A stretch of 64,000 bases of DNA from Romanomermis culicivorax (GCA_963922205.1 CAWUHX010000006.1:2153139-2217138), one strand, 5' to 3'. Positions 18,601-30,964 are shown, counted from the stretch's first letter. A program made the numbers and translations. The notes: a model not told the origin generated them from the sequence alone.

Positions 18601-20169
18601 AACACGGCACTAATTTTCAGCAATAAAATTCAATGTCTCGAGAGGGCGTTTTCTTAAAAAAATACTTTTTCCACTGACCATTTTTATCTTATAAACTGAT
18701 AGTAGCATTCACTCAATGTGACATTCGACAACACATTAAATTTAAATTGTCATTAAAGTTACCATAAAAAGTTTACCTGTATAAAAAAGTTACTATAATT
18801 TGCTTAACTGAACACATAGTAACGTCACGGTAGTAAAAAACACAGTCGTGGTAAGGTTACTGCATGCCTTGTAAAGTTACTTCCTGTTTGAGATCAAACA
18901 CTTTCTGGATGAAGTTCAAATCCCAACCATTTTGCTCCCACCGAGAATGCAAAAGTTCGATCGCAGGGTGCTACATATTAATATAAATCGTACAAAAAGT
19001 TATCATCGGATCATTTCAGTTGCATGATGTTCTATACAAATCTCCCCAAAAGCACACATGTAATTGGGGGGAGTGCTATAGGAACCCCCCTCAGAAATCG
19101 TCCGCCATACGGCTAGCCATTGGGCGACTCCCCCCAGGATTTTCCAATCCTATGGCTAGCCATATGGTAGTCATAGGGACCCCATACTTTTGGTTGGAAA
19201 AATGCCAATTTTGTGACAAAAAATGGTCAAAAATGTCAATTTTCTCGGCGCTTTGCGCTAAAAATACATTTTTTACGATCTTTTTAGACAAAAGTTGCTA
19301 TTTTTTGAACAGTTTTTCTGACTTTTTTTGTTAACAAATCGATTTTTTTGACCCCTCCCCCAAGTGGATTACTGACCCCCGGCCCCAAAAAGTTCGTCCG
19401 ACGTCCCCCCCCCAGATCTCGTGGCCCCGTTACATGTATGCCCAAAAGACGCCATGGGAAAGTACGACATTCACTATCGTTTGGTGGATATCATACCCTA
19501 AAATACACATGTTTAATTTTCTAAAATTGGGAGTTACACTTCGAAACTTTCTTTGGTCGGTCCTCCCCACAAAGGATTTACTCTTCTTGTCTTCGATTGG
19601 CAGTGCGTTGTGCTTCAAATAAGTGTAAGAATCTAGCGGGTATAGCTTATTGGCAGCAGTCTAGAATATGCAGCCCAGTGGTTGCAAGTTCATCCACCAG
19701 GTGCTGTTATTTGGAAGATGTTTCTACTAAAAGTTGCTCTTGGTCAAGCTTTGGGGCGGAAACAAAAATTGTGATTTTAGAATAATAGTCGTCAAACCAA
19801 ATTCTACTGCTGGCAGAGTTATATAGTCGAAGGGCCGATTGATGAAACAAGGCCTATGGCTAAATGCCGGGCTAAAGTGTACAAAGTATATAAAGGTAAA
19901 AATATTTTGCGTACACATTAGTAACCCATGTTTTTTCATTAGCCAATTAATTAGCATTACTCAGGTGCCAAAAGGCAGATCAATCCGCAAGTGCTTGAAT
20001 CCCGAATGTTGTATAGTCGAACTACTGTACCGTCTCTTCGTTCGAAATCTTTTCCCCAAAAATCGCATCTTTCCATGTAAGTGATTTTGGCACTGACGTC
20101 CACTTGTACCTGAGCACGCAAAACACATACCAGAGCTGACAGAAAATAGAAGGTGTGCAGCATTCCCAT
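15682..20169 (-). CDS. Secreted single PAN/apple-domain protein with repetitive Thr/Glu tail, paralogue 2
   Basis: CDS = complement(15682..16186, 19961..20169), predicted 237 aa. Exon 1 encodes a signal peptide (MGMLHTFYFLSALVCVLRA) and half of a PAN-like module (RCDFWG, STCGLIC), ending in GA/GTAATG, phase 2. Exon 2 resumes after CCAG with DCTHFTW, GCLPK and KCGMVE. Phase, cysteine spacing and layout equal those of the gene at 3967-6100. The tail is different: about 3.5 copies of a ~27-residue unit rich in Thr, Ala and Glu (consensus TAAATEISTPTDAS then PQSETEE), a mucin-like stalk. The 3.8-kb intron holds a MITE (16380-16945) and a GC-ended repeat (17009-18060). The product is probably secreted or cuticle-associated; the ligand is unknown. 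Confidence 0.72.
15690..16010 (-). repeat. Coding minisatellite, ~81-bp unit, in the PAN gene tail
   Basis: Successive units encode TAAATEIS...ETEE with 27-28 residue spacing, about 3.5 copies. Such arrays often vary in copy number between individuals. Confidence 0.8.
16380..16945. mobile_element. MITE-like element with iterated GGCGCC termini and telomere-like core
   Basis: The left end carries three or four iterations related to TTGGCGCCCGTATCACTT. The right end (about 16885-16940) carries the inverted form GGGCGCCAAAGTGAGA and GGGCTCCAAAGTGAGA. Between them, at about 16605-16655, is a run of CTAAGT, CTAAGC and CTAAGG units, a degenerate version of GCCTAA. It has no coding capacity and lies in the intron of the second PAN gene. 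Confidence 0.6.
17009..18060 (+). mobile_element. Dispersed repeat with GC-rich ends, copy 1
   Basis: It starts at CCTGTCATACTTTACCGCGC, followed by two more GC blocks of the type CCGCGTGGCACCGC. An AT-rich body follows to about 17920 and then an inverted GC block at about 17945-18055 (ACCACGCGGCGCCG). The body matches 34366-35551 in reverse complement, for example GTAATCACAACGCAACCTAT and TTCAATCATATTTTTTACAT read on the matching strand. No transposase is seen. The inverted GC-rich ends suggest a non-autonomous DNA element. Confidence 0.65.
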
Positions 20170-22172
20170 GACTGTGGACTAAAAGAACTGAAAAGCTAAC
20201 GATGCAATATTGAGAAAAGTTTTAAATTTTGTTTTTGCTAAAACTAGCCAAAGAAACATCGATGAGCAAAGCAAAATTTCTAGATAAGCGCTTTTTTCAT
20301 GTTTTCAAGCGATAAGTTTCCTAGTTCAAAATATGCGGTGTTGTACAGCTTTTTGATGTACAAGCATTTCGAGAGAATAAGCTATTATTTCAATTAACAA
20401 AAAATTTTAAAGCTATTGTCTCAGACGATTGTTCCGATCTTCAACGTTTTAGTATCTAATTTTGTCTTATTATCAAATGATACCTTTACATGGTTGCATG
20501 AAATCTTCTTGACACTTGTAAAGTAAAAATGTTATCAAAACGTATTATACAATGATATTTTTTAACAGTCTCATTCCTCTTTTTAGAATTCTCACAGGAA
20601 ATCAAATCCCTACAACATTGTGTTTCGACAATCAACATGTCAAAGATTCAATATCGTTGAGCAATGCCAGTCATATCTCTCATCAATATCATAAAAATTG
20701 TTGCTCGAAAAAGCTAGAAACTAATGAGAAAATATTTGTATAGATGTCGTACTATCAACATGATAAATTAGAAAAAGTCAGTGCAATGTTGTTATTCTAC
20801 CATGCACAGGAATAACATTCTGCCTGGACTGTGGACGATGCATGAATGAAAATTTATAGGAGGTGTAATTGCTTGCAGAAAACAAACTGCTCCATAACAT
20901 GTCGTTTATTGCACATTATAATGGGCTTTCAACAAGACAGTATTATGGTAAGTCAGCCTTCGTCCCCCAAATGACCGACCGATGTTTAAAGGTTGAACTT
21001 TGACTCTTTTTCTAAATTTGAAAAATTAAAAAACTTAGTACTGTTGACTCAAACGTAAATTTTACAGTCGTATACTTATTAATTGATCCGAAAATCACAT
21101 CAGTGATCTCAGATACTGTGAAAATCATTATTATCGTGCACTGTAAATTATGCAAAAAAGTAAAAATACCCCAACTTAGAAATTTTTTCAGGCAATCATC
21201 ATTATTTTTTTATTTTTCAATCATCATCATGTTTGTTACATCAACAAGTATATTTTCAGGTTTTGCAAACCGTAAATCGAACTAATATGTTTGCTCATAA
21301 AAATCGCACCACCATCGTAAGCCATATAAACTCTTTTTATGGATAATGTACCATCTACAAACTGTTACCTGCAGACATCACTAAATAGTATTAAATAATA
21401 ATCTTTCAGTCCATAACTATTATTCAATTTGAGCAGTCAGCTTTATGTCACGAACGATATTATTTGTTTCTTATCGTGATTATTAATTGTGAACTTACAT
21501 TAATTATCTGTTTCATCCGTAATAACTGAGGTTTCTAAAGTATATTTCTGAAAGAAACTTGTTTTGACGATATATCATGATAGCACATTAGCAGTAGTTG
21601 AACAATAGAATACATGCATCATTTGTTAAAAATTGAACTCAGCAAAAAGGCTCTGGTTATCCAGCGATGTCTTGTGAAACTTACTTCCATAACTTTGATA
21701 GATTAGCGTGCCTTTCGGAAAAATATAAATCATTAGCGACAGTACTGAGAATCTGCCTTGTGGAACAGAGTATAGTTGACTATTAGAAAACTTTCTTGGT
21801 TTTATACAATGTTCGATTTCTTGTAATCATTTATCACCAAATGTATAATGTTTACGTGTATGTTGCCATTGTTCGAAAATTGTTTGTGCGAATTTGGTGA
21901 CCAAGAAAATTATTTTGTAAGCTGCATTAAGTAAACCAGGGGCCAGATGAGCTGCACCTTAAGCTGTGCCGCAGCTCTAAATATTATACGAATTCTGTTA
22001 AGGTGGCAGCTCAGTTGCAGCTTATCTTAAACGCATACAACTTGCAGCTCAGCTACAGCTTAAGTTGCTGCTGGAGCTTTACTTTCTTAGATGAATGGGC
22101 CCAGAAAATTTTTTATGCTGGCAACGTATGATAGTTTTACCAAATCCATTCTTGTGACCTAAGGCAGGTCGG
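20170..22172. other. Intergenic stretch before the TTR-like cluster
   Basis: No gene is recognised. At about 21945-22085 several phrases of the type GCAGCTCAGTTGCAGCTTA and GCAGCTCAGCTACAGCTTAA occur, matching the palindromic repeat at 40718-40870. Confidence 0.5.
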
Positions 22173-22180
22173 TATAAATA
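22173..22180 (+). promoter_or_regulatory. Candidate TATA box of the first TTR-like gene
   Basis: TATAAATA follows GGCAGGTCGG. A similar but decayed GGGCAGGTCAGCATAAAA occurs at about 28109 upstream of the TTR pseudogene, and CTATAAATA at 44971 upstream of the gene at 45540. In the two intact loci the box lies about 560-570 bp before the ATG, so a 5' non-coding exon or long leader is likely. Confidence 0.45.
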
Positions 22181-22197
22181 ATGTGTTGTGACAGAAT

Positions 22198-24942
22198 CAT
22201 TCGTTTGAATTCTGTAAAGGACTGTTGGCAGCAATACTACGAAATCCACTTACATACTATAGTGTATCTATTTTCAAATTAGCTTCAGACAGCCAAATAT
22301 AGGCGGAAATCGGTAAGCAGACAATAAACCTGCATCGTAGGTCGAAATTTTTTTCGCAATTTGTTCGCATAGCTGCACGCAGGTTGTTTATTATTAGCCA
22401 GAAACATCTTTTTTCGCGGCCCGAAGCTCATCTGGAAAAGATAAACTATAGTAACAGAGATTGAATATTTTGTCGTAGTACTCGTACACACATCGGCAGC
22501 AATTAAAATTTGGGTGATGATTTCAATGAATTTAGCCAAATTTTAACCATCCATAACTCCGCCAAAAAGTAAGTCGCGCCATTTTAAATCATAGTTTTAA
22601 ACAGATCTACGACGAGATCTATCGAGATCTGTCGATCGATATTCAACTTGCTACGTTTTGTCAGAGAAATAGTTTTTATATGCTTCATTTAAACAGCAAA
22701 ACAATATCGTTCGATTTATTGACTTACACAATGATCATGATATTCATCATTAAACGTATAGCAGTCGCATGGACGCTGTTATCGTTTGGAAAGCTCTTCT
22801 GCGAATTACGTGATGATAAAAATAATTTTGTGAGCCATGTTATCACTGGAAGAATATTCTGTGATGAGAAACCGGTTACGGTTCCCACGTCGTCTATGCT
22901 GGACTTTTCCAACAAAAGTAAGTGTTATGAGTTAGGATCGAAAACTCCAGAACTATGGACAATAAATGTTTGCAAGTACTGGACGTCCGAAACATGCCCA
23001 CTTATAATCGTTTACGAGAACATCCGATGTTCCTTTTTTTGCATTAGATAGCAAAATGACTCAATTTCACACGCTAGAGTTTTATGAAGATTCGAAATTC
23101 CCACTTAGATTGATATTGCTTAAAACAGAAAACTCATTTTTGAAGTTTTTCACGGATTATTATTTGGCAGCTTCCTGATAGGTCGACGAAAATACGAATG
23201 AAAAAGTTTTTCTGATGGAAAATCGCTCCCCAAAAAAAAAAATTCTGCTGGGGGTTAGCAAGATTTCTGCCGGGGACCAGGACCCCCCAACCCCAAGAAC
23301 ATTTATGGCTACCAGGCGTTGTTATTTATTCTAAAAAAGTTGTGAATGTGATGCCAAATGTTTTAATCGTACGAAATATTTGTGTCAGCAACTTTAACAA
23401 CTTTAAATTAAAAATTTTTCCTTGCAATGCGGCTCTTTTTTTGATAAAACTTAAACGTTACTGAATCTCAATGTGAAAAACATCAGTTTTTATTGTGCTC
23501 TACCATTTTCAGCTCGTCGTTTTTTGGGCATCTGTGGTCCATTCATTCCCCTAACGGAACGTTCGTCCTTCAACATTTTGTGCCGAGCAGTGCTTTGTCC
23601 ATCAGTCAAAGGAACTATTTGACGATCAGAACATCGGCGTGTAGCGAAACTGGTCGCGTTTTAAAATTCGAAAATATAACGTCTTCAAAGAATGATCTGG
23701 GTCGCTTAAATTTTGTAAACCCAAACATGGTAATTTTCCAACTCCTTCAATGATGAAGGGTTTTCCTTTTTGTTTCAGATGCCTGAAAAAGTCAGTTATC
23801 AGTTGACTGGCAGAGCGTTATGTTGCAAAGCTCCTATGCAGAATAAACAAGTGATTATAGAAATGCTGGAGGCCTCAACTGGTAAACATGTTACGACTAT
23901 CGTACAGTACAAAATAGACAGTTTAGATCAATTATATCAAATTTTAATATTTTCTAGGCAGTGTAATTTGGTCTAAAACAGTGTCAACAAATGATAACGG
24001 TCATTTTAACACGTCCGTCAAAATTGTGGAGGAATAGGAACAAAAAATTTGATTTTTGAAATATCACCGATCGGTTGCAGTAGGCAATCGAGAATTTTAT
24101 ACCGAAAGTTACTGCAGGAGAACAAAAATTTTGATGATGTGAAATTTACGATCAAGCTGTTCGTCGGCAACGTTAATTGGTCTGGCTTTTCGTTCGTTAA
24201 CGTATGTACGAATGCTAAATAACTCGGGGAATTGAATTCATTGTTGAGCAGTGTATACTACGAGTATAATTTGTTTTTTATAAAATGCTTCAAAAGTCAA
24301 AAATAACAAAATTCCTTGCCATTGCTCGCAGAAAAATTTAACGACAGGATTTTTCATTCGAAAACTTCTTAAAATGTAGTGAAGTATGCATACAAATTCG
24401 AGTCCAATGCGACTAATGGTATAGTAAAACTCTTATAAATTTTGGAATACTTGCCTTTTCCTTTTTATAATTAATAAGACCGTTTAGACTGTAATTCTTG
24501 TTGTACAATAAAGCGATACGCAAAATAAAAATTGACCAAACATTCATGGTATTGCATAATATCTTGAACCATTTGCATGGACTTGAAGGTTCAAAATACT
24601 CTGTAGAAATGCTTTGGCTTCTACAATAAATTTCTTGCCACCTACAGCACTTTTCAGAAGTTAATGTTTTACTTTCTGAGACGCATTTGAGAACGGCCCG
24701 TATATACTCCTAATTTACCACACAGTAAGGTGTTTCAAAGTAATGAATCTGGAAAGCAAATATTATTTTATTTTTCAGCATTTTCTACCAAGCCGTACGT
24801 TATAATATGGGACTAAAAATTTATGACAACACTCAATTAACACTCAAAAATTTTTTGAGCGAAAAATTCCGATTCCGAGTCATCTTATATTTGCCTTGAT
24901 TTTTCATTTTACAAGCATTTAAAAAAACAGATTGTAGGAAGT
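22198..24942. repeat. Duplicated block, copy A (probable assembly artefact)
   Basis: This 2745-bp block is nearly identical to 25043-27776. The last base of A abuts the N gap and the first base of B follows it. Differences are mostly single-base indels in or near homopolymers (for example GGTTACGG against GGTTTACGG, GTTTTTTGGG against GTTTTTGGG), typical of sequencing error rather than evolution. Confidence 0.9.
22731..24222 (+). pseudogene. Two-domain TTR-like gene, copy A, frame broken by indels
   Basis: Exons equivalent to copy B: about 22731-22917, 23513-23714, 23779-23881 and 23958-24222. Exon 1 has a lost T and a gained G that shift the frame between ITGRIFCDEKPV and FSNK. Exon 2 has an extra T and an extra C near its start, and exon 4 has an extra G and an extra T. 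The paired, compensating indels and near-identity to copy B make sequencing and assembly error the best explanation, so this is probably the same locus as 25574-27058 rather than a true pseudogene. Confidence 0.75.
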
Positions 24943-25042
24943 NNNNNNNNNNNNNNNNNNNNNNNNNNNNNNNNNNNNNNNNNNNNNNNNNNNNNNNNNN
25001 NNNNNNNNNNNNNNNNNNNNNNNNNNNNNNNNNNNNNNNNNN
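24943..25042. other. Assembly gap, exactly 100 N
   Basis: A run of 100 N of probably conventional length, flanked on both sides by the same sequence. Confidence 0.99.
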
Positions 25043-27776
25043 CATTCGTTTGAATTCTGTAAAGGACTGTTGGCAGCAATACTACGAAATCCACTTACAT
25101 ACTATAGTGTATCTATTTTCAAATTAGCTTCAGACAGCCAAATAATAGGCGGAAATCGGTAAGCAGACAATAAACCTGCATCGTAGGTCGAAATTTTTTT
25201 CGCAATTTGTTCGCATAGCTGCACGCAGGTTGTTTATTATTAGCCAGAAACATCTTTTTTCGCGCCGAAGCTCATCTGGAAAAGATAAACTATAGTAACA
25301 GAGATTGAATATTTGTCGTAGTACTCGTACACACATCGGCAGCAATTAAAATTTGGGTGATGATTTCAATGAATTTAGCCAAATTTTAACCATCCATAAC
25401 TCCGCCAAAAAGTAAGTCGCGCCATTTTAAATCATAGTTTTAAACAGATCTACGACGAGATCTATCGAGATCTGTCGATCGATATTCAACTTGCTACGTT
25501 TTGTCAGAGAAATAGTTTTTATATGCTTCATTTAAACAGCAAAACAATATCGTTCGATTTATTGACTTACACAATGATCATGATATTCATCATTAAACGT
25601 ATAGCAGTCGCATGGACGCTGTTATCGTTTGGAAAGCTCTTCTGCGAATTACGTGATGATAAAAATAATTTTGTGAGCCATGTTATCACTGGAAGAATAT
25701 TCTGTGATGAGAAACCGGTTTACGGTTCCCACGTCGTCTATGCTGACTTTTCCAACAAAAGTAAGTGTTATGAGTTAGGATCGAAAACTCCAGAACTATG
25801 GACAATAAATGTTTGCAAGTACTGGACGTCCGAAACATGCCCACTTATAATCGTTACGAGAACATCCGATGTTCCTTTTTTGCATTAGATAGCAAAATGA
25901 CTCAATTTCACACGCTAGAGTTTTATGAAGATTCGAAATTCCCACTTAGATTGATATTGCTTAAAACAGAAAACTCATTTTTGAAGTTTTTCACGGATTA
26001 TTATTTGGCAGCTTCCTGATAGGTCGACGAAAATACGAATGAAAAAGTTTTTCTGATGGAAAATCGCTCCCCAAAAAAAAAAATTCTGCTGGGGGTTAGC
26101 AAGATTTCTGCCGGGACCAGGACCCCCCAACCCCAAGAACATTTATGGCTACCAGGCGTTGTTATTTATTCTAAAAAAGTTGTGAATGTGATGCCAAATG
26201 TTTTAATCGTACGAAATATTTGTGTCAGCAACTTTAACAACTTTAAATTAAAAATTTTTCCTTGCAATGCGGCTCTTTTTTTGATAAAACTTAAACGTTA
26301 CTGAATCTCAATGTGAAAAACATCAGTTTTTATTGTGCTCTACCATTTTCAGCTCGTCGTTTTTGGGCATCTGTGGTCCATTCATTCCCTAACGGAACGT
26401 TCGTCCTTCAACATTTTGTGCCGAGCAGTGCTTTGTCCATCAGTCAAAGGAACTATTTGACGATCAGAACATCGGCGTGTAGCGAAACTGGTCGCGTTTT
26501 AAAATTCGAAAATATAACGTCTTCAAAGAATGATCTGGGTCGCTTAAATTTTGTAAACCCAAACATGGTAATTTTCCAACTCCTTCAATGATGAAGGGTT
26601 TTCCTTTTTGTTTCAGATGCCTGAAAAAGTCAGTTATCAGTTGACTGGCAGAGCGTTATGTTGCAAAGCTCCTATGCAGAATAAACAAGTGATTATAGAA
26701 ATGCTGGAGGCCTCAACTGGTAAACATGTTACGACTATCGTACAGTACAAAATAGACAGTTTAGATCAATTATATCAAATTTTAATATTTTCTAGGCAGT
26801 GTAATTTGGTCTAAAACAGTGTCAACAAATGATAACGGTCATTTTAACACGTCCGTCAAAATTGTGGAGAATAGGAACAAAAAATTTGATTTTGAAATAT
26901 CACCGATCGGTTGCAGTAGGCAATCGAGAATTTTATACCGAAAGTTACTGCAGGAGAACAAAAATTTTGATGATGTGAAATTTACGATCAAGCTGTTCGT
27001 CGGCAACGTTAATTGGTCTGGCTTTTCGTTCGTTAACGTATGTACGAATGCTAAATAACTCGGGGAATTGAATTCATTGTTGAGCAGTGTATACTACGAG
27101 TATAATTTGTTTTTTATAAAATGCTTCAAAAGTCAAAAATAACAAAATTCCTTGCCATTGCTCGCAGAAAAATTTAACGACAGGATTTTTCATTCGAAAA
27201 CTTCTTAAAAGTTAGTGAAGTATGCATACAAATTCGAGTCCAATGCGACTAATGGTATAGTAAAACTCTTATAAATTTTGGAATACTTGCCTTTTCCTTT
27301 TTATAATTAATAAGCCGTTTAGACTGTAATTCTTGTTGTACAATAAAGCGATACGCAAAAATAAAATTGACCAAACATTCATGGTATTGCATAATATCTT
27401 GAACCATTTGCATGGACTTGAAGGTTCAAAATACTCTGTAGAAATGCTTTGGCTTCTACAATAAATTTCTTGCCACCTACAGCACTTTTCAGAAGTTAAT
27501 GTTTTACTTTCTGAGACGCATTTGAGAACGGCCCGTATATACTCCTAATTTACCACACAGTAAGGTGTTTCAAAGTAATGAATCTGGAAAGCAAATATTA
27601 TTTTATTTTTCAGCATTTTCTACCAAGCCGTACGTTATAATATGGGACTAAAAATTTATGACAACACTCAATTAACACTCAAAAATTTTTTGAGCGAAAA
27701 ATTCCGATTCCGAGTCATCTTATATTTGCTTGATTTTTCATTTTACAAGCATTTAAAAAAACAGATTGTAGGAAGT
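25043..27776. repeat. Duplicated block, copy B
   Basis: 2734 bp, nearly identical to 22198-24942 but with intact exon frames. It continues into unique sequence at 27777, whereas copy A continues upstream past 22198 with the TATA box. Confidence 0.9.
25574..27058 (+). CDS. Secreted protein with two transthyretin-like domains
   Basis: CDS = 25574..25760, 26353..26552, 26617..26719, 26796..27058; predicted 250 aa with phases 1, 0, 1. The start is the ATG of MIMIFIIKRIAVAW, which gives a signal peptide. An in-frame ATG 51 bp upstream would add a less signal-like leader. Each domain is split over two exons. Domain 1 has VITGRIFCDEKPV, then SFPNGTFVLQHF and YLTIRTSAC. Domain 2 has LTGRALCCKAPM, then STNDNGHF and EISPIGC. 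This is the TTR-like (transthyretin-like family) pattern: G-x-[IL]-x-C at the first strand, T-x-x-x-G-x-F, and a late Cys. Nematode members are usually single-domain secreted proteins of about 140 aa, so a tandem pair is unusual. Exon 2 could also end at 26567. The ligand is unknown. Confidence 0.8.
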
Positions 27777-27956
27777 CATATCGGGGAGTTGATCCTTTAG
27801 AACGTTAGCAAAATCCATACAAATGTTTGTATGACACTAGATTTCACTAAAGACATCCAGCCTAGGCTGTTTTTTCTATAAAATAAAAATTGTATTTTAA
27901 ATCGCATATACCTAACAATACTGAAAAATCTGACTATAGACTACTGTTATTTGAAG

Positions 27957-28040
27957 AATGATCATGAAGTTCCTCAATAAATGTATAACAGCCGCATAGA
28001 TGTTGATATATATTATAATTAAGTGTTTCTGTGGATTCAT
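27957..28040 (+). pseudogene. Decayed TTR-like first-exon remnant
   Basis: ATGATCATGAAGTTCCTCAA and TATAACAGCCGCATAGATG align by eye with the signal-peptide exon of the two-domain gene (ATGATCATGATATTCATCAT then TATAGCAGTCGCATGGACG), with stops. It is followed by a decayed copy of that gene's 5' flank at about 28080-28200, so the order suggests overlapping remnants of more than one duplication. Confidence 0.55.
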
Positions 28041-28199
28041 GGTTATTAAAAATTTTAGAGTTTCAAAACTGCAACACTTCTAATTATTATACCAAATCTA
28101 TCCCCGCGAATTTGGGCAGGTCAGCATAAAATGTCGTTAAATAATAATTCGTCATGTGTAGGACTACAAGAAACGATACTGTAATGACTGCTTACATTA

Positions 28200-28320
28200 A
28201 ACCCTATTAGGCGACAATCGCTTATTCATAGGGATCAAATGCGCGGCAGTCAGCGATTTTAAGGAATGAATCGGCAGTCAGCGCAATCGGCGACAGTCGC
28301 CGATTCTTGGGATGAGATGA
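28200..28320. repeat. Palindromic CGGCGACAGTCGCCG repeat, copy 1
   Basis: Contains CGGCGACAGTCGCCGATT and related GGCAGTCAGCG phrases. Other copies are at 28740-28990, 36880-37080 and 46190-46290, all within the TTR cluster. Confidence 0.65.
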
Positions 28321-28739
28321 ATTTGTGAGATTAGCAATAGTTGCAGACTCATTTCGTTGAGGTTCTAAGCAAGAAACATTATCGAAAGCTCTAAAAGTTT
28401 TTCTGCGAAATATTTCAGGCTTGAAAAAATAAAAATATTGATGATAACGATATGTATTTTTGGAAAAAGAGTGCGAGAATTTTCCCCTCACAGAAAACAA
28501 AGTATCGTAGTTGCAGATGAAAATGGCACAGAACAAAATTTTCTTCTCATTCTTAAGTCAATTTCAAGCACATGGACACTGCATGTTTTTAGGCATATAA
28601 TTTTTTATTCACATATTATCTAGGCAAAGTTAAAAATAAAGCTTTTGATACATCGACCAAGCTTGGCTTCCAATTGATTAGCGTATAAAAAATCGGCTAC
28701 AATGCTGAAAAATAGGACAGAATTTTTCTCCGATTTCAT

Positions 28740-28990
28740 CCCTAATTACTGGGAATTTAAATCGGTGACTGCCGCCGATGATCGCCAACACTTCTGAATT
28801 GGGGTTGAAATTGGGAGAATCGATTATCATCGCCGATAAAATGCAAGGAATCAACAATAGTCGCCGACAAAAATCGTAGGACTTTTTCACTGCTGAATTG
28901 GTAAAATCGGGAACAATCGATAGTGCAATTGCCACGGAGTTGGCGATAGTCGCCGACTATCCCAAAAAATCGATAACTGTCCCGGGTAGT
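28740..28990. repeat. Palindromic GTCGCCGAC repeat, copy 2
   Basis: Contains AATAGTCGCCGACAAAAATC, GACTTTTTCACTGCTGAATT and GGCGATAGTCGCCGACTATC. It overlaps the 5' flank of the TTR pseudogene that starts at 29099. Confidence 0.65.
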
Positions 28991-29098
28991 TTTACGTTGT
29001 TTAAACAGGCATTGAAAATTTTCTGCAGTAAATACACTCATATTTTTAATTCAAACAGCAAAAACATAGGGTTCGATTTATCGGCTTACCAAACAATC

Positions 29099-29860
29099 AT
29101 GATTTTTATAATTAAATGTGCAGCAGTTGTATGGGCGTTATTATCGCTTGAAAATTGCTACTGCGAATTAAATGATCGTGCGGATAATTTTGTGAGCCAA
29201 ATTATCACTGGAAGAATATTTTGCGATCAAAAGCCGGTTCGCAGTTCTTATGCCGTCCACGGCGATTTTTTCTTCAACGAAAGTGAGCGCCAATAAATTT
29301 GGTATGAAGACTCCAGTGTCCTGTTTCTCATTCACTGGACCATAGGCAAACGGAATTACAATAAGGATCCTATCATGACTAAAACGGCTACGGCTAAGTT
29401 TTCTAAGGGCCAAAATGACAAGAAACTAAGTTGACCATCTAATCTATGGTTATTTATTGTTAAAATTAGAAAATTTATTAGACTCGAATGCGGTATCTTT
29501 TAAATCTCAATGGCTAACATATGTGACATTGAGTAACGCATGTACTTCCCACTCAGTTCTTTTTGTATGAGAACTCAATTTATTTCGCTATTGTCATGAG
29601 TGCGCAATGATGGTTTCATTATTTTTTTCTTCATATTTTTGGGCTGGTTTGATTATAGATATTTGAATTCTAAAGCGACATTTGTTTTGGAAAAACAAGC
29701 TGCAAACCCAGTGGAAAAAGGTGAGATCGCAAACATTCTTGACAGGCGAGGTTACTTTATTGATACAGATATTCGAAAAATTCAACAATATTTTGATAAA
29801 AATCCACATTTGAATTCCCTTTCGTTAGCTATAAGTTCACGTAAAAATCAACATTTTTGA
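29099..29860 (+). pseudogene. Truncated TTR-like gene
   Basis: Exon 1 (29099-29282) is intact: signal peptide MIFIIKCAAVVWALLSLENC, then QIITGRIFCDQKPV and a phase-1 donor GAAA/GTGAGC, as in its paralogues. The only other recognisable part is an open stretch at about 29650-29860 with WFDYRYLNSKATFVLE, RRGYFIDTDIR and LSLAISS. It resembles the second half of a TTR-like domain, but no acceptor joins it in frame. The hAT-type element at 29864 follows directly. No second domain is found, so I take it as a pseudogene. Confidence 0.6.
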
Positions 29861-29863
29861 CTG

Positions 29864-30806
29864 CAGAGCCGTGCCTTGGGGGGTGCGAAGGGTACAGCCG
29901 CACCGGGCCGCAAAGAATTAGGGGCTGCAAAAACTTAACTGACCTAAGTTTGTACTTTGTATACATATATTGTACACTATATGTATGCTAGACAATGCAA
30001 ACACGAATAAAAATAATAATGTGCACTTCTGTGTAACAGAAAATTTGATGTTTCATCATTCACTAGGGGCCGCAAGAACTTGAGCTGAACTAGCTTACAT
30101 ACGTGTCATACTGTACTGTACGTGTATGCTCGACAAGGCAGGAGCACGCCTTTGTGTTTCACTGTGTAAAGTCTGTATCGATAGTTTTACACATTTGTCT
30201 GTATGTATCTCAGCACATATTTAACTGTTTCCTATAATGTTATCATACTCGCCAGCTTCACGTTGTATTGTATGTAGATTACTGCTGTTTTTTACTAATC
30301 TTTGCGGCCTTCCATTTTGCCTTGCTTGTGATTTTTAAAAGTTTTTCACGCATAACTTTTTTGCTAATGTACAAATGCTTGTTACTTTTGTCCCCTTAAG
30401 CGATATCAAATCGAGCTCCAGCTTATGAAAGTTCATGTTATGATCTTTTGAATAACATACATATTGGTTCTTCGCAACATACACAGTCTTATTCTTTTGC
30501 TTTTAAAATCAAACAATTTTGGCATCTGAATTCTGAAACATGGTAAATTCTTAACGAGTTGAATGATTGCTAATCGTTGTTCATTTTTCATTACATAAAC
30601 GCAGTTATCATGGCAGTATTTTGACTATTTCAAGTTTTAAAATTATGTTGCTTCTATTTCCTATTCTACCTTCTAAAACTTTTTCACGTGAAAATGACTG
30701 CATAGACGTTTAGGACTGTATAGATGTATATACCTATTAATTTTAAAAAATAGGGCCGCAAAAATCTACTTCGCACCGGGCCGCAAAAATCCTTGGCACG
30801 GCCCTG
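29864..30806. mobile_element. Non-autonomous hAT-type element with 8-bp TSD
   Basis: The left terminus CAGAGCCGTGCCTTGG and the right terminus, read inverted, CAGGGCCGTGCCAAGG form terminal inverted repeats. A further shared block is CGCACCGGGCCGCAAA. The element is flanked by a perfect 8-bp direct duplication TTTGACTG (29856-29863 and 30807-30814). An 8-bp duplication and CAG-start termini are hallmarks of the hAT superfamily. The 943-bp interior has no transposase frame but repeats the GGGGCCGCAAGAACTT motif near 30065. Confidence 0.9.
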
Positions 30807-30964
30807 TTTGACTGGAAAAAACGTTCTGAGAATTAGAATTTATCAGGAACCAAGAAAGCGTAATCGTAATCCTGACAATTCGCTGTACATAGTTGGAAAA
30901 TTCACATAACCCTTATATAACATGCATACACAAATTTTTGAGGAATGTTTACACAGAATACGAG

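Noticed and set aside
18900..18930. GTTCAAATCCC resembling a tRNA B box
   Set aside because: No A box or acceptor stem at the right distance.
19020..19334. 104-aa and 66-aa frames on opposite strands
   Set aside because: They lie in a palindromic stretch (ATGGCTAGCCATATGG and relatives) and have no family features.
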